64,000 nt of DNA. Origin: Luscinia megarhynchos. Lineage: Eukaryota > Chordata > Aves > Passeriformes > Turdidae. Below, in pieces: positions 1 through 12,667 of this stretch. Each line of letters starts with the position of its first letter. Position 1 is the stretch's first letter. Location: assembly GCA_034336665.1 (NCBI GenBank), contig CM067584.1:186001-250000 (forward strand). The letters run 5' to 3'. The notes below the pieces were generated by a model, which made no database searches, was not told the origin of the DNA, and saw only the letters and a program-made list of their open reading frames with translations. The translations under genes and the position numbers were made by a program.

Positions 1-419
1 GGGTCACACTGGAGTCACGAGTGATCCCGGGTGAGGTGGTCATGTTAAAGCTCTGAGCCCTGCTCTGGGCAAAAACTCGTGATAAAAATACAAATAAAGC
101 AAAAAACAAGGGCAAGAATCTGCATAAAAATAAATTTTAAATGTGGAAATAAAGATAGATATGAAAATAAAAGTGAAACAAATGAAACCAGCCCAAACCA
201 CAGGGATTTGGGGTAGGAGAGGGGAAAATTTCACGTTTCTGCATTATCTCCTTTTCAATCTCCCCTAAATCACTTTTTTCCCCTAAGAACAGAAGAAGGA
301 TTATTAATCAGGACTTTTTCAGCAAAATCCATTTTTTATGGGATGCTTTTAACTGTCTGGCCACACTCCTAAGGAAAAATTCAAAACCCCACCAAAACCC
401 GTTTTCTTGTTAAGGAAAT
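1..419. other. Intergenic, nothing recognised
   Basis: This is AT-rich single-copy-looking sequence. I see no exon, RNA gene or clear repeat family. Confidence 0.5.
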
Positions 420-1160
420 TGCCTTTTTATAATGCTATATATTGTGTTTATATTACATTCTGTTATGTATTATATATGGTTATATTAATATATACTGTTA
501 TATACTGCTATATATTGTTACATGCTACATATTATATATAATATATAATATATAATATATAATATATAATATATAATATATAATATATAATATATTATAT
601 ATTATATATTATATATAAATTAATGTATTATATATTTAGCTCAAAGAAATCTCGTATGTTAGAGGTAATAGATAATGTTATATATTGTGTTGATAATGCT
701 TTATATATTTAGATACTGTTATATGCTGATGATGATATCATCATCTGTTACATGTTACATATATTGTTGTATATTGTTATATATATATTTTATACTATTA
801 TATATTGTTATATGCTGTCAGATATTGTTAGGTATAGTTAGATATAGTTAGATATTGTTTTATGCTGTTAGATACTGTTAGATATTTTTATAAATTTCCA
901 GAGAGTGTTATATATTGTTAGATATTGTCAGGTACTGTTATATATTGCTATATATTGTTATATAATGTTATATATTGTCGTACAGTGTTATATATTGCTA
1001 TATATTGTTACACATCATTATATATTGTTATATGCTGTTAGATATTGTTATATATTGTTATATGCCCTGATATATTGTCAGATATTTTTATTTATTGTTA
1101 GATACTCTTCTATGCTGTTAGATACTTTTAGGTATTACTATATATTGTATATTTGAGGTT
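420..1160. repeat. AT-rich degenerate tandem array of TATATTGTTA-like units
   Basis: The array is built of about 10-bp units such as TATATTGTTA and TAGATACTGT. At 535-615 it contains a cleaner block of 7-bp TATAATA units. The palindromic block could form hairpins or cruciforms. Open frames inside it (for example 905-1156) are repeat artefacts. Confidence 0.85.
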
Positions 1161-1424
1161 ACCTTACACACTCTATTACCCACTCCAGGTCACAGATAAC
1201 CCATCCTAAAGCACATCCACCCCCCCCATCCCCCATCCTCCATCCCCCCGCAATTCCGCACCCCCCGCCCATCCCCCGGGCCTCACCTGGAGATGAATTT
1301 GTCCTTCCCGCAGGGCACCGCGTCCCCTCCGCCGAGCTCCATCCCGGGGCATGGGAGCCGAGCTGGGGAGGGACCAGAGACGGCTCAGGGGAGCCGCCCC
1401 CTGCCCGGGAACCGGGAAATCCAA

Positions 1425-1775
1425 AGAAATAGAAATAATAGAAATGATAGAAATGATAGAGGTAATAGAAATAATAGAGATGATAGAGATGACAGAGATA
1501 ATAGAGATAATAGAGATAATAGAGATAATAGAGATAATAGAGATAATAGAAAAAGAAAAGAAATAGAAATAGAAATAGAAATAGAAATAGAAATAGAAAT
1601 AGAAATAGAAATAGAAATAGAAATAGAAATAGAAATAGAAATAGAAATAGAAATAGAAATAGAAATAGAAACCCACCCCCCCCAAAAAAAAACAAAGCAA
1701 AAAGCACACAAAAATAAAAATAAAAATAAAAATAAAAATAAAAATAAAAATAAAAATAAAAATTTTAAAAAATAG
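1425..1775. repeat. Cluster of four adjacent purine-rich microsatellites
   Basis: Reading along the plus strand: mixed AGAAATGAT/AGAAATAAT units (1425-1490), about six copies of AGAGATAAT (1490-1548), about eighteen copies of the hexamer AGAAAT (1558-1669), then ATAAAA hexamers (1711-1766). The units are related by single steps. They create long artefactual open frames on both strands. Confidence 0.9.
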
Positions 1776-1799
1776 AAATAAAAATAAACCCCCCCGGCG

Positions 1800-3899
1800 C
1801 TGGAAAGGCTGTGGAGGCGCGGGCGGGGCTCGGCGCGGCTGCTCCGGGGAAGGACAGAGATCAGATAAGGGCGGAGGCGCCGCGAGCTCACTGAAAATTT
1901 AATCCCAGCGGAGATAGCCTTACGCTAAATTTGCATTTGGAGCATCCGCGGGTGTTCCAGGGACGCCAGAGCTGCGGGAGGGAGGGGGGTAAATGGGAAT
2001 TGTTCTTTTCTCCGATTATTTTCCTCTTTTTTCATCCTACAAAACTTCAAACATGCGAGTGTGGGTCCTGCTCTGTCCTTGGGCCGTCCCAAGCCCCGTG
2101 CTGGCTCCAGGGATGAATTTTCCAAGCAGCCAGAGATGCTGGGCTGATGCTTCAGCCTTTTTTTTTATGATCCCAGCTGGATTTTTGGGCCATGCAAACC
2201 CTTGGGAAGTCCCCAAAATCCCACCTTGGGGCAGGTCCTGGCTTAGGTCCAGGTGGGATTTTTGGACAACATGAAATGGAATTAAAATGGGGTTAGGGTG
2301 GAGCTCTTGGGGTGCTCATGGGTTCAGAACAGTTTGGAAATCGGGTGTGGAAGAGACCTCAGAATGTGGAACTGAGATGGTTTTGAATGACAAAGAAAGG
2401 GCTTCTGGGGTCGTACTTTTCCTCGGCTGAAATCCTAGACGGGATTTCATTTTTCAGGGTCTTTTCCCTCCCTTCCCTTCTCCTAGAGGAGAAACTGAGG
2501 TGAGCAGAAATTATTTGCTCCACAAGCTGCTGTTTTTTCCTCACCTCCCACATTGCCATGTGTTTCCTCCCAGTCCCCTGGGACAAAAAAAACTCTTTTC
2601 CTGAAAGAAAAATCCCCAAATCCACACCAAAATCCAGGCCAATGTGGTAAAACCTGTCAGAGGATGAATCCAAACCCTAAAGCATCTGCACGGCAGCAAT
2701 CCTGGGACTCCATCCTGCATGCTGGGATGAATCCCTGAGAAAAAAATGGATTGGCAAGGGCAAAAATCTTCTGTAGCAGGTTAGAAACCCCACACGAGGT
2801 TGAGCTAGAGCTGGAGCAGCAGGGGAAGGGCAGGAAATCGGCCCAGCCCAGCCCTGGGGCTCTGGGTCTGCCCGGAGAAAAAGCAGAAGAAAAAGTCCAC
2901 ATCAAAAAATCGCAGAAGAGCTGACAAAGCTTTGGGTTTCCTGAGGAGCTGCATGAGTATTTTGGCAAAACTGGGGGAAATTTGGCAAAATTTGGTACAA
3001 TCCAGCACCAACCCTCCTCCTGCAGCCAGCAGCCGCCTCTCCTGCCTTCATCAATCCTCCCACAGGGAAAAAGCCCAGGAATAATCCTGTTAATCCATCA
3101 AAAATGGGATTTCACAGCTGGCTCATGGGTTTGGGATAAACCCTTGGGGTTTTGGGGGGCAGCAGCTGCATGTAGAGCCCTAAATTTGGGGGTTCCCATC
3201 TGTGAGGTGCAGGAATGGCAGGAATAAGCATCCTCCTCGTGGGTGTCCCCTGGCAAGAGATGAAAAGTTCTGGGGACGTTCATAGGATTAAAGGACACAG
3301 CATATGAGAAAATGGTGCCAAAACCACCAAAGTGAGTGAAAAAACCTTCCTAGAGCAGCAAAAACATCAAAATGAGTTTAAAAAAAAATTTTAAAAAACT
3401 TTCCCAGAGCAGCCCAGGGTGGAGCCTTTGGTACCACTCAGAGCTTTGCTCCAGAGCATCCTGGTGATGCCAAGGGCGAAGCCAAAGACCCAATTCCCTT
3501 GAAGGGGACACGGGGGTGATCTGCAGCCATAAAAAAGGGCCAGTTTTGGGGTGCAAGGGGAACTCCAAAATGCAGGTTCATCCTCCCGTGCCGTGGAGTC
3601 GTTTCCTGTTTACGCCCCGGCTCTGCCACCTTCGCCTCCGTCATCACATCCCCTTCCTAGCGCTCAGGAAAGGGGCAAATTCTTCCTTTTTTGGGTCTGG
3701 AGAGAACCAGGCTGGGAGTGGAGGGGAGAGGCGGCTCCTGGAGATTCCCCAGGCACTGTGACCCCCGATATCCTGCCGTGGCTTCGGAAAAAGGCTGGAA
3801 ACCACCCCAGAAAAACTGGAAATCACCCAAATCAAAGTGCTGGCAAAGTGGAAGTTGCTCCATTGCTCAATCGTGGCGTTTTGGGGCCGTGTCTTCTCC
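1800..3899. other. Intergenic, no gene recognised
   Basis: This is moderately G+C rich sequence with short T and A runs. Short open frames exist on both strands, but none shows a recognisable domain or splice-bounded exon. Confidence 0.5.
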
Positions 3900-5300
3900 C
3901 CGTGCCTCAGTTTCCCCCTCGGAGCTGACGCATTTCCGCCGTGCCCTGCCCGGCCCGAGCCCCTCCTGGTGCTTTGCAAAGCGCTTTTAGGACAGCTCCG
4001 GCCCCTCTGCCTCCCCTCGGCTGCTCCCAGGACCCCACGGAGCCCAGACTTGCTCCCCACCCCAAAAACAGCCCCATGAAAGCCCTTCCCGCATCCCCTG
4101 CACCCCGCATCCACAGCTTCTGCCGAGCTCCCGGGGTGATGCACAGCTCCAACACCACAAAACAAGGAAAAAAGTGGCAAAATCCCCCAAAGCCGTGTTT
4201 TCAGCGGGACAGAGATTTTTCTTTCCCTGCTCCCGCAAAGAAATCTGCGGTTTTGGGGGGTTTTGCTGCCTCAGTCCCACACCCCCGCAGCACCCAGGAG
4301 CCTGGGCAGCATCCCCGGCATCCCCCGCTGGGGCGGGAGCGCGGGTTCGGCGCAGCCGAGGGATTGTGGGAATATCCCGCTGCCCGGGAGGCCGCGATGT
4401 TCGCTCCCTCCCCGCAGCCCGGGGCGGCTTTAGCCACGCAAGGACGCTTCGATCGCGCCGCGCTGGGTGGGAAAGCATCACCCGAGGGCTCCGCGGAGCC
4501 TCCGCGGTGTCGGGGCAGGAGCGGAGCGCTCACCCCGTTCCCGCGGATCCTGCGCTGCCTCCGGCCCGGCCGCTACTCTTGGGCTGCGATTCCTGCCCCG
4601 CGTCCGGCCCGCATCCCTACGCGGGGAGGTGCGGCTGCTCCATTGTTTTCCAGCGCCGCTATTGTTCTCCAGCCCAACTGCTCCGTCCTGGAAAGGGAGA
4701 GGGGAAGGAGGCAGCGCTGAGCGCTGGCGGAGCCGCCGGAGATGCCGCGGGGGTGCCGGGTCCCTTGGGGAGAGGCGAGGGGACCCAGTGGCCGCGCTCG
4801 GTGTGGAGGCCCCGGGAGGAGCCGGTGGTCCCGGGGGTCGCGGTGGGACAGCGGCGGGCGGGTCTGCCCCGGGTGAGAAGGAGCCGAGCCCGGGGGGAGC
4901 CGCGGGCGCTGCGGCCGCTCCAGCCCCGCGATGCCGAGGGTGCACGGGGGTGCCGAGGTGACACCCGGGGGGGGGGCCGGGTTCCCCTCGCTCCCGGCGG
5001 GTTTCGCCTGCGCTCGCTGCGGGGGGAGCGCGGCTCAGCCCCGGGCCGCTCCCCGCGCAGGGTGCGGGGATGGGGATGGGGAGCGCGGTGGGGACAGGGA
5101 TGGAATGGGGATGGGAATGGGGGTGAGGATGACCCATCCCTCCCGCACTCACCCCGTGCCGGTGCCGGTGCCGGTGCCGCTCCGCTGCAGCCCGTGCGCC
5201 CCTAGGGCCGCCCCTGGGCGGGGCGCGACGGGGAGGGGCGCGGGCGGGGCCGGGAGCGGCAGCGCGGGCGACACCCCCACCCGCAGCCGGGGTCATCCCG
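3900..5300. promoter_or_regulatory. Orphan CpG island, candidate promoter of the neighbouring gene
   Basis: The island is very rich in G+C and CpG, with GC boxes near 5215-5250 and many long spurious open frames. I recognise no protein in it. Minus-strand splice donors are plausible at 5152-5151 (CACGGG|GTGAGTG), and a plus-strand one at about 4871 (CCCCGG|GTGAGA). In mammals RASSF2 lies just downstream of SLC23A2 on the same strand, so its promoter and noncoding first exon are the best candidate. This is synteny inference, not sequence identity. Confidence 0.5.
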
Positions 5301-5491
5301 GAACCCGGATCCCGAAGTACATCCTGGCCCCAGGATCCCTTTCCGGGTGCTGGGGACCCCGAAGGATGCAGCCTCGGGGAGCCGGGCTGTCCCCGCCTGC
5401 ACATCCCGGAGGATGCTCCAGCGACATCCCTGGAGCAGGTTCTGGGTTCCTAGAGGACGCCCTGGCTCCACCCGAGTTGCACGTCAGGACC

Positions 5492-5683
5492 AGGATCTGA
5501 AAGGATTCTCCATCCCTGCTGCCAGGAAAATGGTCCCAAAGGGCGCCCCATCCTCACTGTCACTACAGGATCCCAAAATATTCCCCATCCCCAATGTCAG
5601 GAGCAGGAATCCCAAGGGATTCTCCAATCCTATTGCCAACACCAGAATCCCAAAGGAATCCCCATCCCACACAGCCAGGCTGG
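5492..5683. repeat. Degenerate minisatellite, about 38-bp unit, 4-5 copies
   Basis: The core AGGAATCCCAAAGGATTC followed by CCATCCC and a variable tail recurs near 5492, 5530, 5570, 5605 and 5645. It lies at the shore of the orphan CpG island. Confidence 0.65.
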
Positions 5684-5699
5684 AAATGTTCTTACTATC

Positions 5700-8190
5700 A
5701 GCTCCAGCTTTGTCCATAATTCCCAGAGGGAGCTTTGTGGGCTGCACCCCACAGGCTGGAGCGGTTGTTTCTGCCTTAAAAAGCCCCAAATCCTGGGATA
5801 TACAATGCCAGAGCCATGCAGGCAGCACCCTCAGCTGCTCTCTTTTGGGATGGGGCCCAACCTCGGCCTTGGGATCTCACTCAGATCCAAAACCGCCCCC
5901 GAGAAGGGGATGGAGGAGGAAATAAATTAAAATAAAACGTGCCTGGAAGCAGCAGCTGCAGCTGGGGCTCACAGTTACCTCGGAGCTCAGCATTCCCAGG
6001 ATCAGGGTCCCATCCTGCCTGTCCAGTCCCAGTGCCCTGGGGGAGTGGTTTGGGGGAGCTCTATTCCAGAGGAGCAGGGGCCGTGTCCCTCCCCCTTTGT
6101 CTGCTCCTGACCTTTCTCAGTGCTTTGTGGCTTCTCTGGGCTGTTTTTCTTTTTAAGGAATTTGCCTAGAAACAGCCCACACGAAAGGAAAAAAAACCAA
6201 CCCCAAAACAAAGAAATAATCAAAGCAGCTGCTTGAGCCAAACAGGCGTCTCTGCAGGCACAGACTGCAATGGGCCTTTTCCCCCTGATTTTCTTGGATT
6301 TCTGTGTAAAATATGAGAAGTTCTGGAGGAGCTGTCTGGCTCAGGGAAGCACTGACTCGGCAAAAGTGAGCGGGACCGGGTCAGGATTGATATTCCAGCA
6401 GCATCTCAAGGGCTGGCAGGGATGAGAGGCCCTTTGTGGTGGGAAGAGAGGACAATGGAGCCCCAAACCCCAGGGATCCAGCCTCAAACACAGAGAGAGC
6501 TTCCCCTGACCCTCAGCTTGTGGGGTGGATGCAAACTGAAAAATAAAATTAAATCTTGGGTTTGGGGTGCACAGGGGGATCCTGGCTGCGGAATTGGGGT
6601 TAAATGCCGATTTTTGCCACATGCTGCTCGCTGCCATCGGAGCACAGGAGGTGAGGGGGAGGCTGGAGCCTGGATGGGGGGATTTATTTAGTAAATAAAA
6701 GGAACCTGACCCATTCCTGCCCTGTGAGGGCTCCCTGCAGCTGCAGGCTGCTGCTGCCTCCACAGCGGGGTGAGCACAGATCCATGGGGAAGGAGAGAAC
6801 TTCCACCCCTCAAGCTGCTGAAAACCCCCCATGAAAAGGCAAAAGGTGTTACAGCACCTGTTCTGCAGGCTGAGTCAGCATTTCTGTGCTAAACACCATG
6901 CAGGCATCACAGCAGATGCCTTTCAAACCACGATCTTGGATGGATTTACTGCTGCCAAGGACCTCACTCAGCCTCAGAATAAAGCACCAGCTCTAAAACT
7001 CTTCAAAATTCAATTATTTCACCCCAGACTAAGCAAGCAGCCAAAATCCTTCTTGCCTACCTTGGCAGCTTCTTGTGGTTTCAGCTTTAAGCCCCCCCAG
7101 CTGATTGCGAGTAAATACCAAGCAGCATCCCACACTTGGATCCACGCTGGTGTGGGAGCATCTGGGAGCTGTTAGGGAGCTCTGAAACCAGATGGGAAGA
7201 GATGTGGCCCTGGAAAGGCCTCTCCTCCTCCCTGACCTTGGCTCTTTCCCAGGACTGCCTTCCCTGTGTGGGAGTGTTTCGGCCGTTCTGAAAACCCCCA
7301 AGTTTTGAGATCCTGCCCCAGGATCTGCTCACCTTGGGTCGATGCTGATTCAGGCAAGACATGAGGAGAAAACACAATTACTGCCTGAGCTGTGACCCCA
7401 CAGCACAGGGGATTAGCCAGGAGTAGGATCAGGTTTCCATCACAGACCCAAACCTGGAGTGCTCAGAAATCCCTGGCTCTGCTCACAGCTGCTCCTCTGG
7501 CTCTGATCCCACAGCTGCTCCCAGCCCCTCGCTGTGGATTTGAGTGGGTTTTTTTGTTGTTTTAGTTCCCACCCCACTCCGCCATGGCCATGTACAAGTT
7601 TGGGGCGGTGCTGGGGTATCCCCATGTCCCCAAAGCCAGGAGCAGCTCCCTTGGGGGCTGGGTACCCTCAGCCAGGTGTTCCCAGCCCCCAACCCCTCAC
7701 AGGCAACCCACTGGTGCTCTGGGCTCAAACCTGGAAATTTGCTGCAGAGAAATGAGGTCATGGAAGGGCTGGGGATGAGCAGAGCTGGTGACAGCCCAGG
7801 TGACACTCAGGTCCTTCACCCACACACAGGGGGACCTGGAGGTGCCTCAGTGAGAGCAGGGACAGGCAGGAATCCCAGGAACGGGCAGGTGAGTCACAGG
7901 AGGGATCATAGGAAGGAGCAGGAATCCCAGAACAGGCAGGGAGGGAACCCCAGGAATGGGCAGGCAGCTGTGCCTCTCCCGCATAAATCCAGGAATCCCA
8001 CATGGTGGGAGTAGTGGGATGAGAGCTGAGAGGTCAGCTGGGGACTGGAAGGAATTTGGGGGTTGTGCTTTTGGGTAGCACCTGCTACAAAAACTCCGTG
8101 TCTTGCCAGCGCCTGGATTTTGAAATTAATCATCCATTGGGAAGAAATCAATCAATTAGGGAGGAATTCTCTGTGAGGGTGGGAGGGGCT
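5700..8190. other. Intergenic downstream of SLC23A2, no gene recognised
   Basis: I see no exon. A small degenerate repeat of CAGGAATCCCAGGAA-type units occurs at 7868-7965. The rest looks single-copy. Confidence 0.5.
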
Positions 8191-8194
8191 GGGA

Positions 8195-8362
8195 TGGAAT
8201 TCCCAGAGCAGCTGTGGCTGCCCCTGGATCCCTGGAAGTGCCCAAGGCCAGGTTGGAGCACCCTGGGACAGTGGAAGGTGTCCCTGCCATGGCAGTGGTT
8301 GAGCTTCAGGGTCCCTTCCAACCCAAATCATTTCAGGATCCTCTAATTCCACGATTCTCCAA
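8195..8362 (+). mobile_element. CR1 LINE fragment, 3' end
   Basis: The sequence matches the avian CR1 3' region, with CAGCTGTGGCTGCCCCTGG, then GGTCCCTTCCAACCCAAA, and ends in ATTC-type repeats. It is 5'-truncated and noncoding. It abuts the SLC23A2 cleavage site. Confidence 0.85.
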
Positions 8363-8396
8363 AGAACTATGACACCACACTGCATCTATGCCCGCG

Positions 8397-8402
8397 TTTA
8401 TT
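8397..8402 (-). terminator. SLC23A2: Polyadenylation signal AATAAA for SLC23A2
   Basis: The plus strand reads TTTATT, which is AATAAA on the mRNA strand. The expected cleavage site is 10-30 nt further on, about 8370-8387. I saw no other canonical AATAAA on the minus strand between here and the stop codon. A CR1 fragment starts immediately beyond. Confidence 0.7.
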
Positions 8403-10166
8403 TATACTGAACAGCTTTAAAAATACAGAATAAAATAGCTTTGTCTACTATTATTCACAACATCTGGTCCAAATATTACATTTTTAAATATTTAGTTGTT
8501 TAATGAAGCAATGTTAGAAAAAAAAAAGGAATAATAATAAAAAAAAACTCCATAAAAGAATTACACATCTTAGAACAACAAAAAAATCAAACATCTCCCC
8601 CTCCCCTAAATAAACTTTTGCTGTTGAACAAAAAAGTTTTACAGCCAAAGTCAGTCACGAAAAGTCATGGAGAAAACAAAATTTATCCCCACCGCCTAAG
8701 AACAGTCAATAGTTTGTTACACCAGAGGTTGTTCTAAACAGACAAATACAGGAATTATTTGGACTGGCAGCACGAGGATTGCCCAGAAGGGCAGAGGCCA
8801 CCCTGGATGTCCCTGCACAGCCCCAGCCCAGCAGGAATTCCAGCAGGAATGCTCGGGGTGGCTCCAGCACTGATCCCAACTCTCAGCCAGCCCTGGCACC
8901 TCCCCCAGGCACAGCCCAAAACCAGGGAAACTGCACCAAGTGGGACTTGGCTGCAAAAAATGAGTGACCCCCCCCAGTGCCCCCGCTTCAGAAAAGGAAA
9001 GGAAAAGGGGAAAAAAAAGCTGCTTTTGGTAGAAGAAGGCCACAAAGAAGCAAGGTGAAGGTCGTGCTGGTCTCACACAGGCGCTGCACACATCAACCCA
9101 GCGGTTCTGGCAAGCACAGGCTGCTCACGTGGGGTGGAGGATCCAAGGGGTCAGCCAAACCTGCAGGCACTGGGCTTTGCCATCACCAGTGCCTGCAGTG
9201 CTGTTTGTACCCAAAATGACAGGATTTGCACTTTTGGGGTGGAAAGGATGGGTCACACTCACTGGCACTTCTCGGGTGCCACTGAGGGATTTTCTCCAAT
9301 TTTGCCCCGGGAGCCTCGAGGGCTCAGCAGGGAGAAAACAACAAAACCCTCCAGTTTTGGGTAGGAACACAAACATGGGTAAATAAAGTATACACAACCA
9401 CTATAGATTCGTCAATGAAGAAATTCTACCATCACATGACATTGTCATGACACTCATACCACTCCCTCCCAGGAAAAGCGCTGCCGTTATCCTGAGCGGA
9501 AATGTTATTTTCTTAATATATGGAAATAAAGTACTGCAATATTCATGTACAAACCAAGTTGTCATATTTCAAGTCAGTATTAAAAGGCAATAAAAGCAAA
9601 TTTGGGGTTGAAAAGGTTGAGCTTTCTGAGCGAGGTACGTGGTGAAGTCCCTCCAATATGACAACGTTAATCAGTCATAGCTGTCAGCTACGAAACCTAA
9701 ATTTCTCTAGGCATAATTTGCAAGTATTTGCTTTAGAAAACGTGTTTCAACATGTCAGCAAGAACCCTTAATTTAACCTAAAAAAAATACAAGAGAATAT
9801 CAATTACAAAAATCCAAAGTTACTTTGTTTGTATACACTGATACCATCTCTGATATGACAAAATGAGATTTCTACCATGAATATTTGCCCTTCCCTCTCA
9901 AAATTGGTTGAAACTTCTCATGGCCTCTTCACTCACCTCTCAGCTGCCACCTTCCCTGGGTGGTTGGAGTTTGGCTGTTGGAAAGGCAGGGAGGGACAGA
10001 GAGGAAAATCCAGCATTGCATTGGCAGTCAGGTTACACCTGGACATCCCCAGCACACACAACTCGTGTTTAATGCTCCCCAAACCTGCAGCTTCATCCTC
10101 TACCACCACAGGCACCCAGCTCCCTGGAATTTCACAGCAGCCACTTGGGAATGTGCCCAGAAGGGA

Positions 10167-10320
10167 CCAGGAGAAGAAGGGACCAAGGAAAACACAGGGA
10201 CGAGGAAAAAAAAAGGGACAAGGAAAAAAAAGGGATCAGGGAAAAAAAATGGACTAGGGAAAAAAGGGATTAGGGGAAAAAAAAAAAGGGACCAGGAAAA
10301 AAAACAAGGGACCAGGAAAT
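10167..10320. repeat. Purine-rich tandem tract within the SLC23A2 3' UTR
   Basis: About eight units of the form GGGAC(C)AGGAAAAAAAA, 16-21 bp each. In the mRNA it reads as an uninterrupted C/U-rich tract, a form that polypyrimidine-tract-binding proteins can bind. Confidence 0.8.
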
Positions 10321-12667
10321 GGGAAGGTGGAGAAGGATCTAAGGTCCAAAATCCCCCCTGTACCTGCACAAACCCAGGCTGAACTCAGGGATTTGCCCAC
10401 CAAAGCAAAGCACTGCTCTCCTCTCCCTGGGAGGGCTCCAGGAGCCCCAGGAAGGGACAGGAGCTCCTGTTCTCACCTCAGGCCAGCCCTGCCTGCACTT
10501 CCAGGTGTCCTTCCCCAGCACAGGGCTCATCTTTCACCATTCACCTGGGGAAAGGTGGGGATTTGTCCCACTGACCAAGTGGGATCCAAAGTGACCCTAA
10601 TTCCAGCTGCTTCCCAGGAGCAATGGGCACAAACACAGAAAGAATTCAATCCAACAGAAAATTGGAGTGCACCTGCTCGAGGAGTGCTGTGGGGAAGGAA
10701 GGGGGCTCTGCTCCAGGGAGGAAAGAGAACTATCCTGGGATTTGCTGCCCTGGGACTCTGAGTGTCTTGGGAGTCTCCACTGAGAACTCACCCAGACTTC
10801 CCTCAACAAGGTGAGACAAACTCTGCTCTCATCCCCTCCTCTCTCTGGAGTTAGCTGGAAATTAAAAGCTTTTTCCTCCCTTTCTCTACTTTTACAGGAT
10901 AACCAGCTTTGGCATCTGACATCACCACAACCCCTCAGGTCGTGGCCTGTGTTTTCCATGGGTATTTTTAACCTCCCACATCTGCCACACATCTTTGGTT
11001 GCACAGAAAGCTGGGGAATTTGGAAGCTTTGTGCCACTGAGCAGAGGCCCCCACACCCAAACTGTGTCCAACACCTCACTACCTGGAGAGGAAAGACTGA
11101 AAAATGAGCAAAAATGACTTTTGTTTCACAGGCAAACCAACCTCGTCTACTACACAACGATTCTTCTGACCAGCTCTCGAGTCCAACTGACACCAAGACT
11201 GCAAACTACTGAAAGTTCCCCGAAGGAAGCAGGAACAAAGGCATGCTTGGACATGGGAAAAGCAGGATAAAACAGTTTCTGGAAACAGCCATGGCATGCT
11301 GAGAACGATATCCACGGAATCATTCCCACTCTACACTACTCAGCACGGATCCGTCAAGCTCTGTCCTTGCCCTCCCCACCCCAACCCGTCCATGCTTCAG
11401 TAACCCAGAACAAATTCCCCTGGGAGCAGACTCAGAGAAAACAGAGCTCCTGTGCTCCTGTCCAGTAGCCAAACTTGGATAAATATATCAGGGGGATACA
11501 GGATCTACTGTTATGGTTTTCCAGGAATACAAAACGCAAGCACCATAGAGCATTACTGGCCTTGAAATTATATTACACAACATTTCCCTGATGATCTCCA
11601 CAGCTGAAAATGCTTTTGGGGCCACACTGAAGTCTAAAACTAACTTGCAATAGTAAGAACATTAAACAGGAATAAAACTGTTAATCATGAATGCATGATG
11701 AGCATGAACACCCACATAACAGCAGAGCTGAGACTATTCCAGGAACAAAAAAAGAGATCTGAGTGGTGCCCTGATTGGACCCAATACCCGTGAACCCATC
11801 TGGTGGGTGAGGCTGGCAGGTGCAGTGTCTCTGCTGTCCCAAACCCCCTTCCCAGCAGGGAATCAGCTCTGGAGAAGCCCCACAACAGGAGAAGAAAGAA
11901 CCTTGTGCAGCATCAGCAAAAACAAACCAAACCCTGCTCAGCCCCAAGCCAGGAGTGCCCAGCATTCGGAGCACGTGGCTTTCCCTGCAGGGAACAACTG
12001 TTAATTGCTTGGAGCTGCTCAGCTAATTAGCATTTCTGGCCATTAAACATCCTGCTGGACACAGGCACTGAACTGAAACGCTGCCTCCAGGTCCTGTCTG
12101 AGTTGAGGTTTCCCATCCCAGCCTCGGAAGGAAATCCCCAGGTGGGGAAAGCAAACGTTCAAAAATGAGAAATGCTCTGAGTAAAATAAAGTGTCTGCTG
12201 CAGCACTGAGCCAGCCAAGCCAGCCACGTTTTCAAGGGCAAAGTTATTCCACAAACTTCCTGTCTGAGCACTGGATGTGCCACTGAAATCACAGATAATT
12301 CAGAACTGAACTCTCATAATTTGCCAGCATCAGCTGAGCCTGGTTTCCAGGGCACTGAGAACATGGAATGTGCAAATCACTGAGTGGCAGAACAGCATCT
12401 ATGGGACTTGACATGATCAGAAGGAAATAGTTTTCCTTTTCTCTCTTTTCCCCATCTCCTTCTCCAAGGTTCAGTTTTCTCAGCATAACCAAAACTGAGG
12501 GCATCAATAAAATCACCGTAATAACCAAAGGTTTGCAGCAGCACCTCCATCTAAAACCATTTCAAACCAACAGACTTCGGTGCACAGCTCTCTACAAATT
12601 CCCAAAATCAACAGGATTTGCCACAGAGACACTAGACCTAGCTCCCACCACCCACAGCAGGAAAAGC

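Noticed and set aside
1293..1775. Long open frames on both strands, for example 160 and 182 codons
   Set aside because: They are translations of simple repeats (Glu-Ile, Phe-Leu, Phe-Tyr) and have no other coding sign.
4174..5404. Open frames of up to 343 codons in the CpG island at 4-5 kb
   Set aside because: G+C-rich DNA has few stop codons. Frames overlap on both strands, are Arg/Gly/Pro/Ala-rich, and match no protein I recognise.
1..8374. RASSF2 coding exons
   Set aside because: No frame resembles the RASSF2 protein. Only the CpG island supports a nearby promoter.
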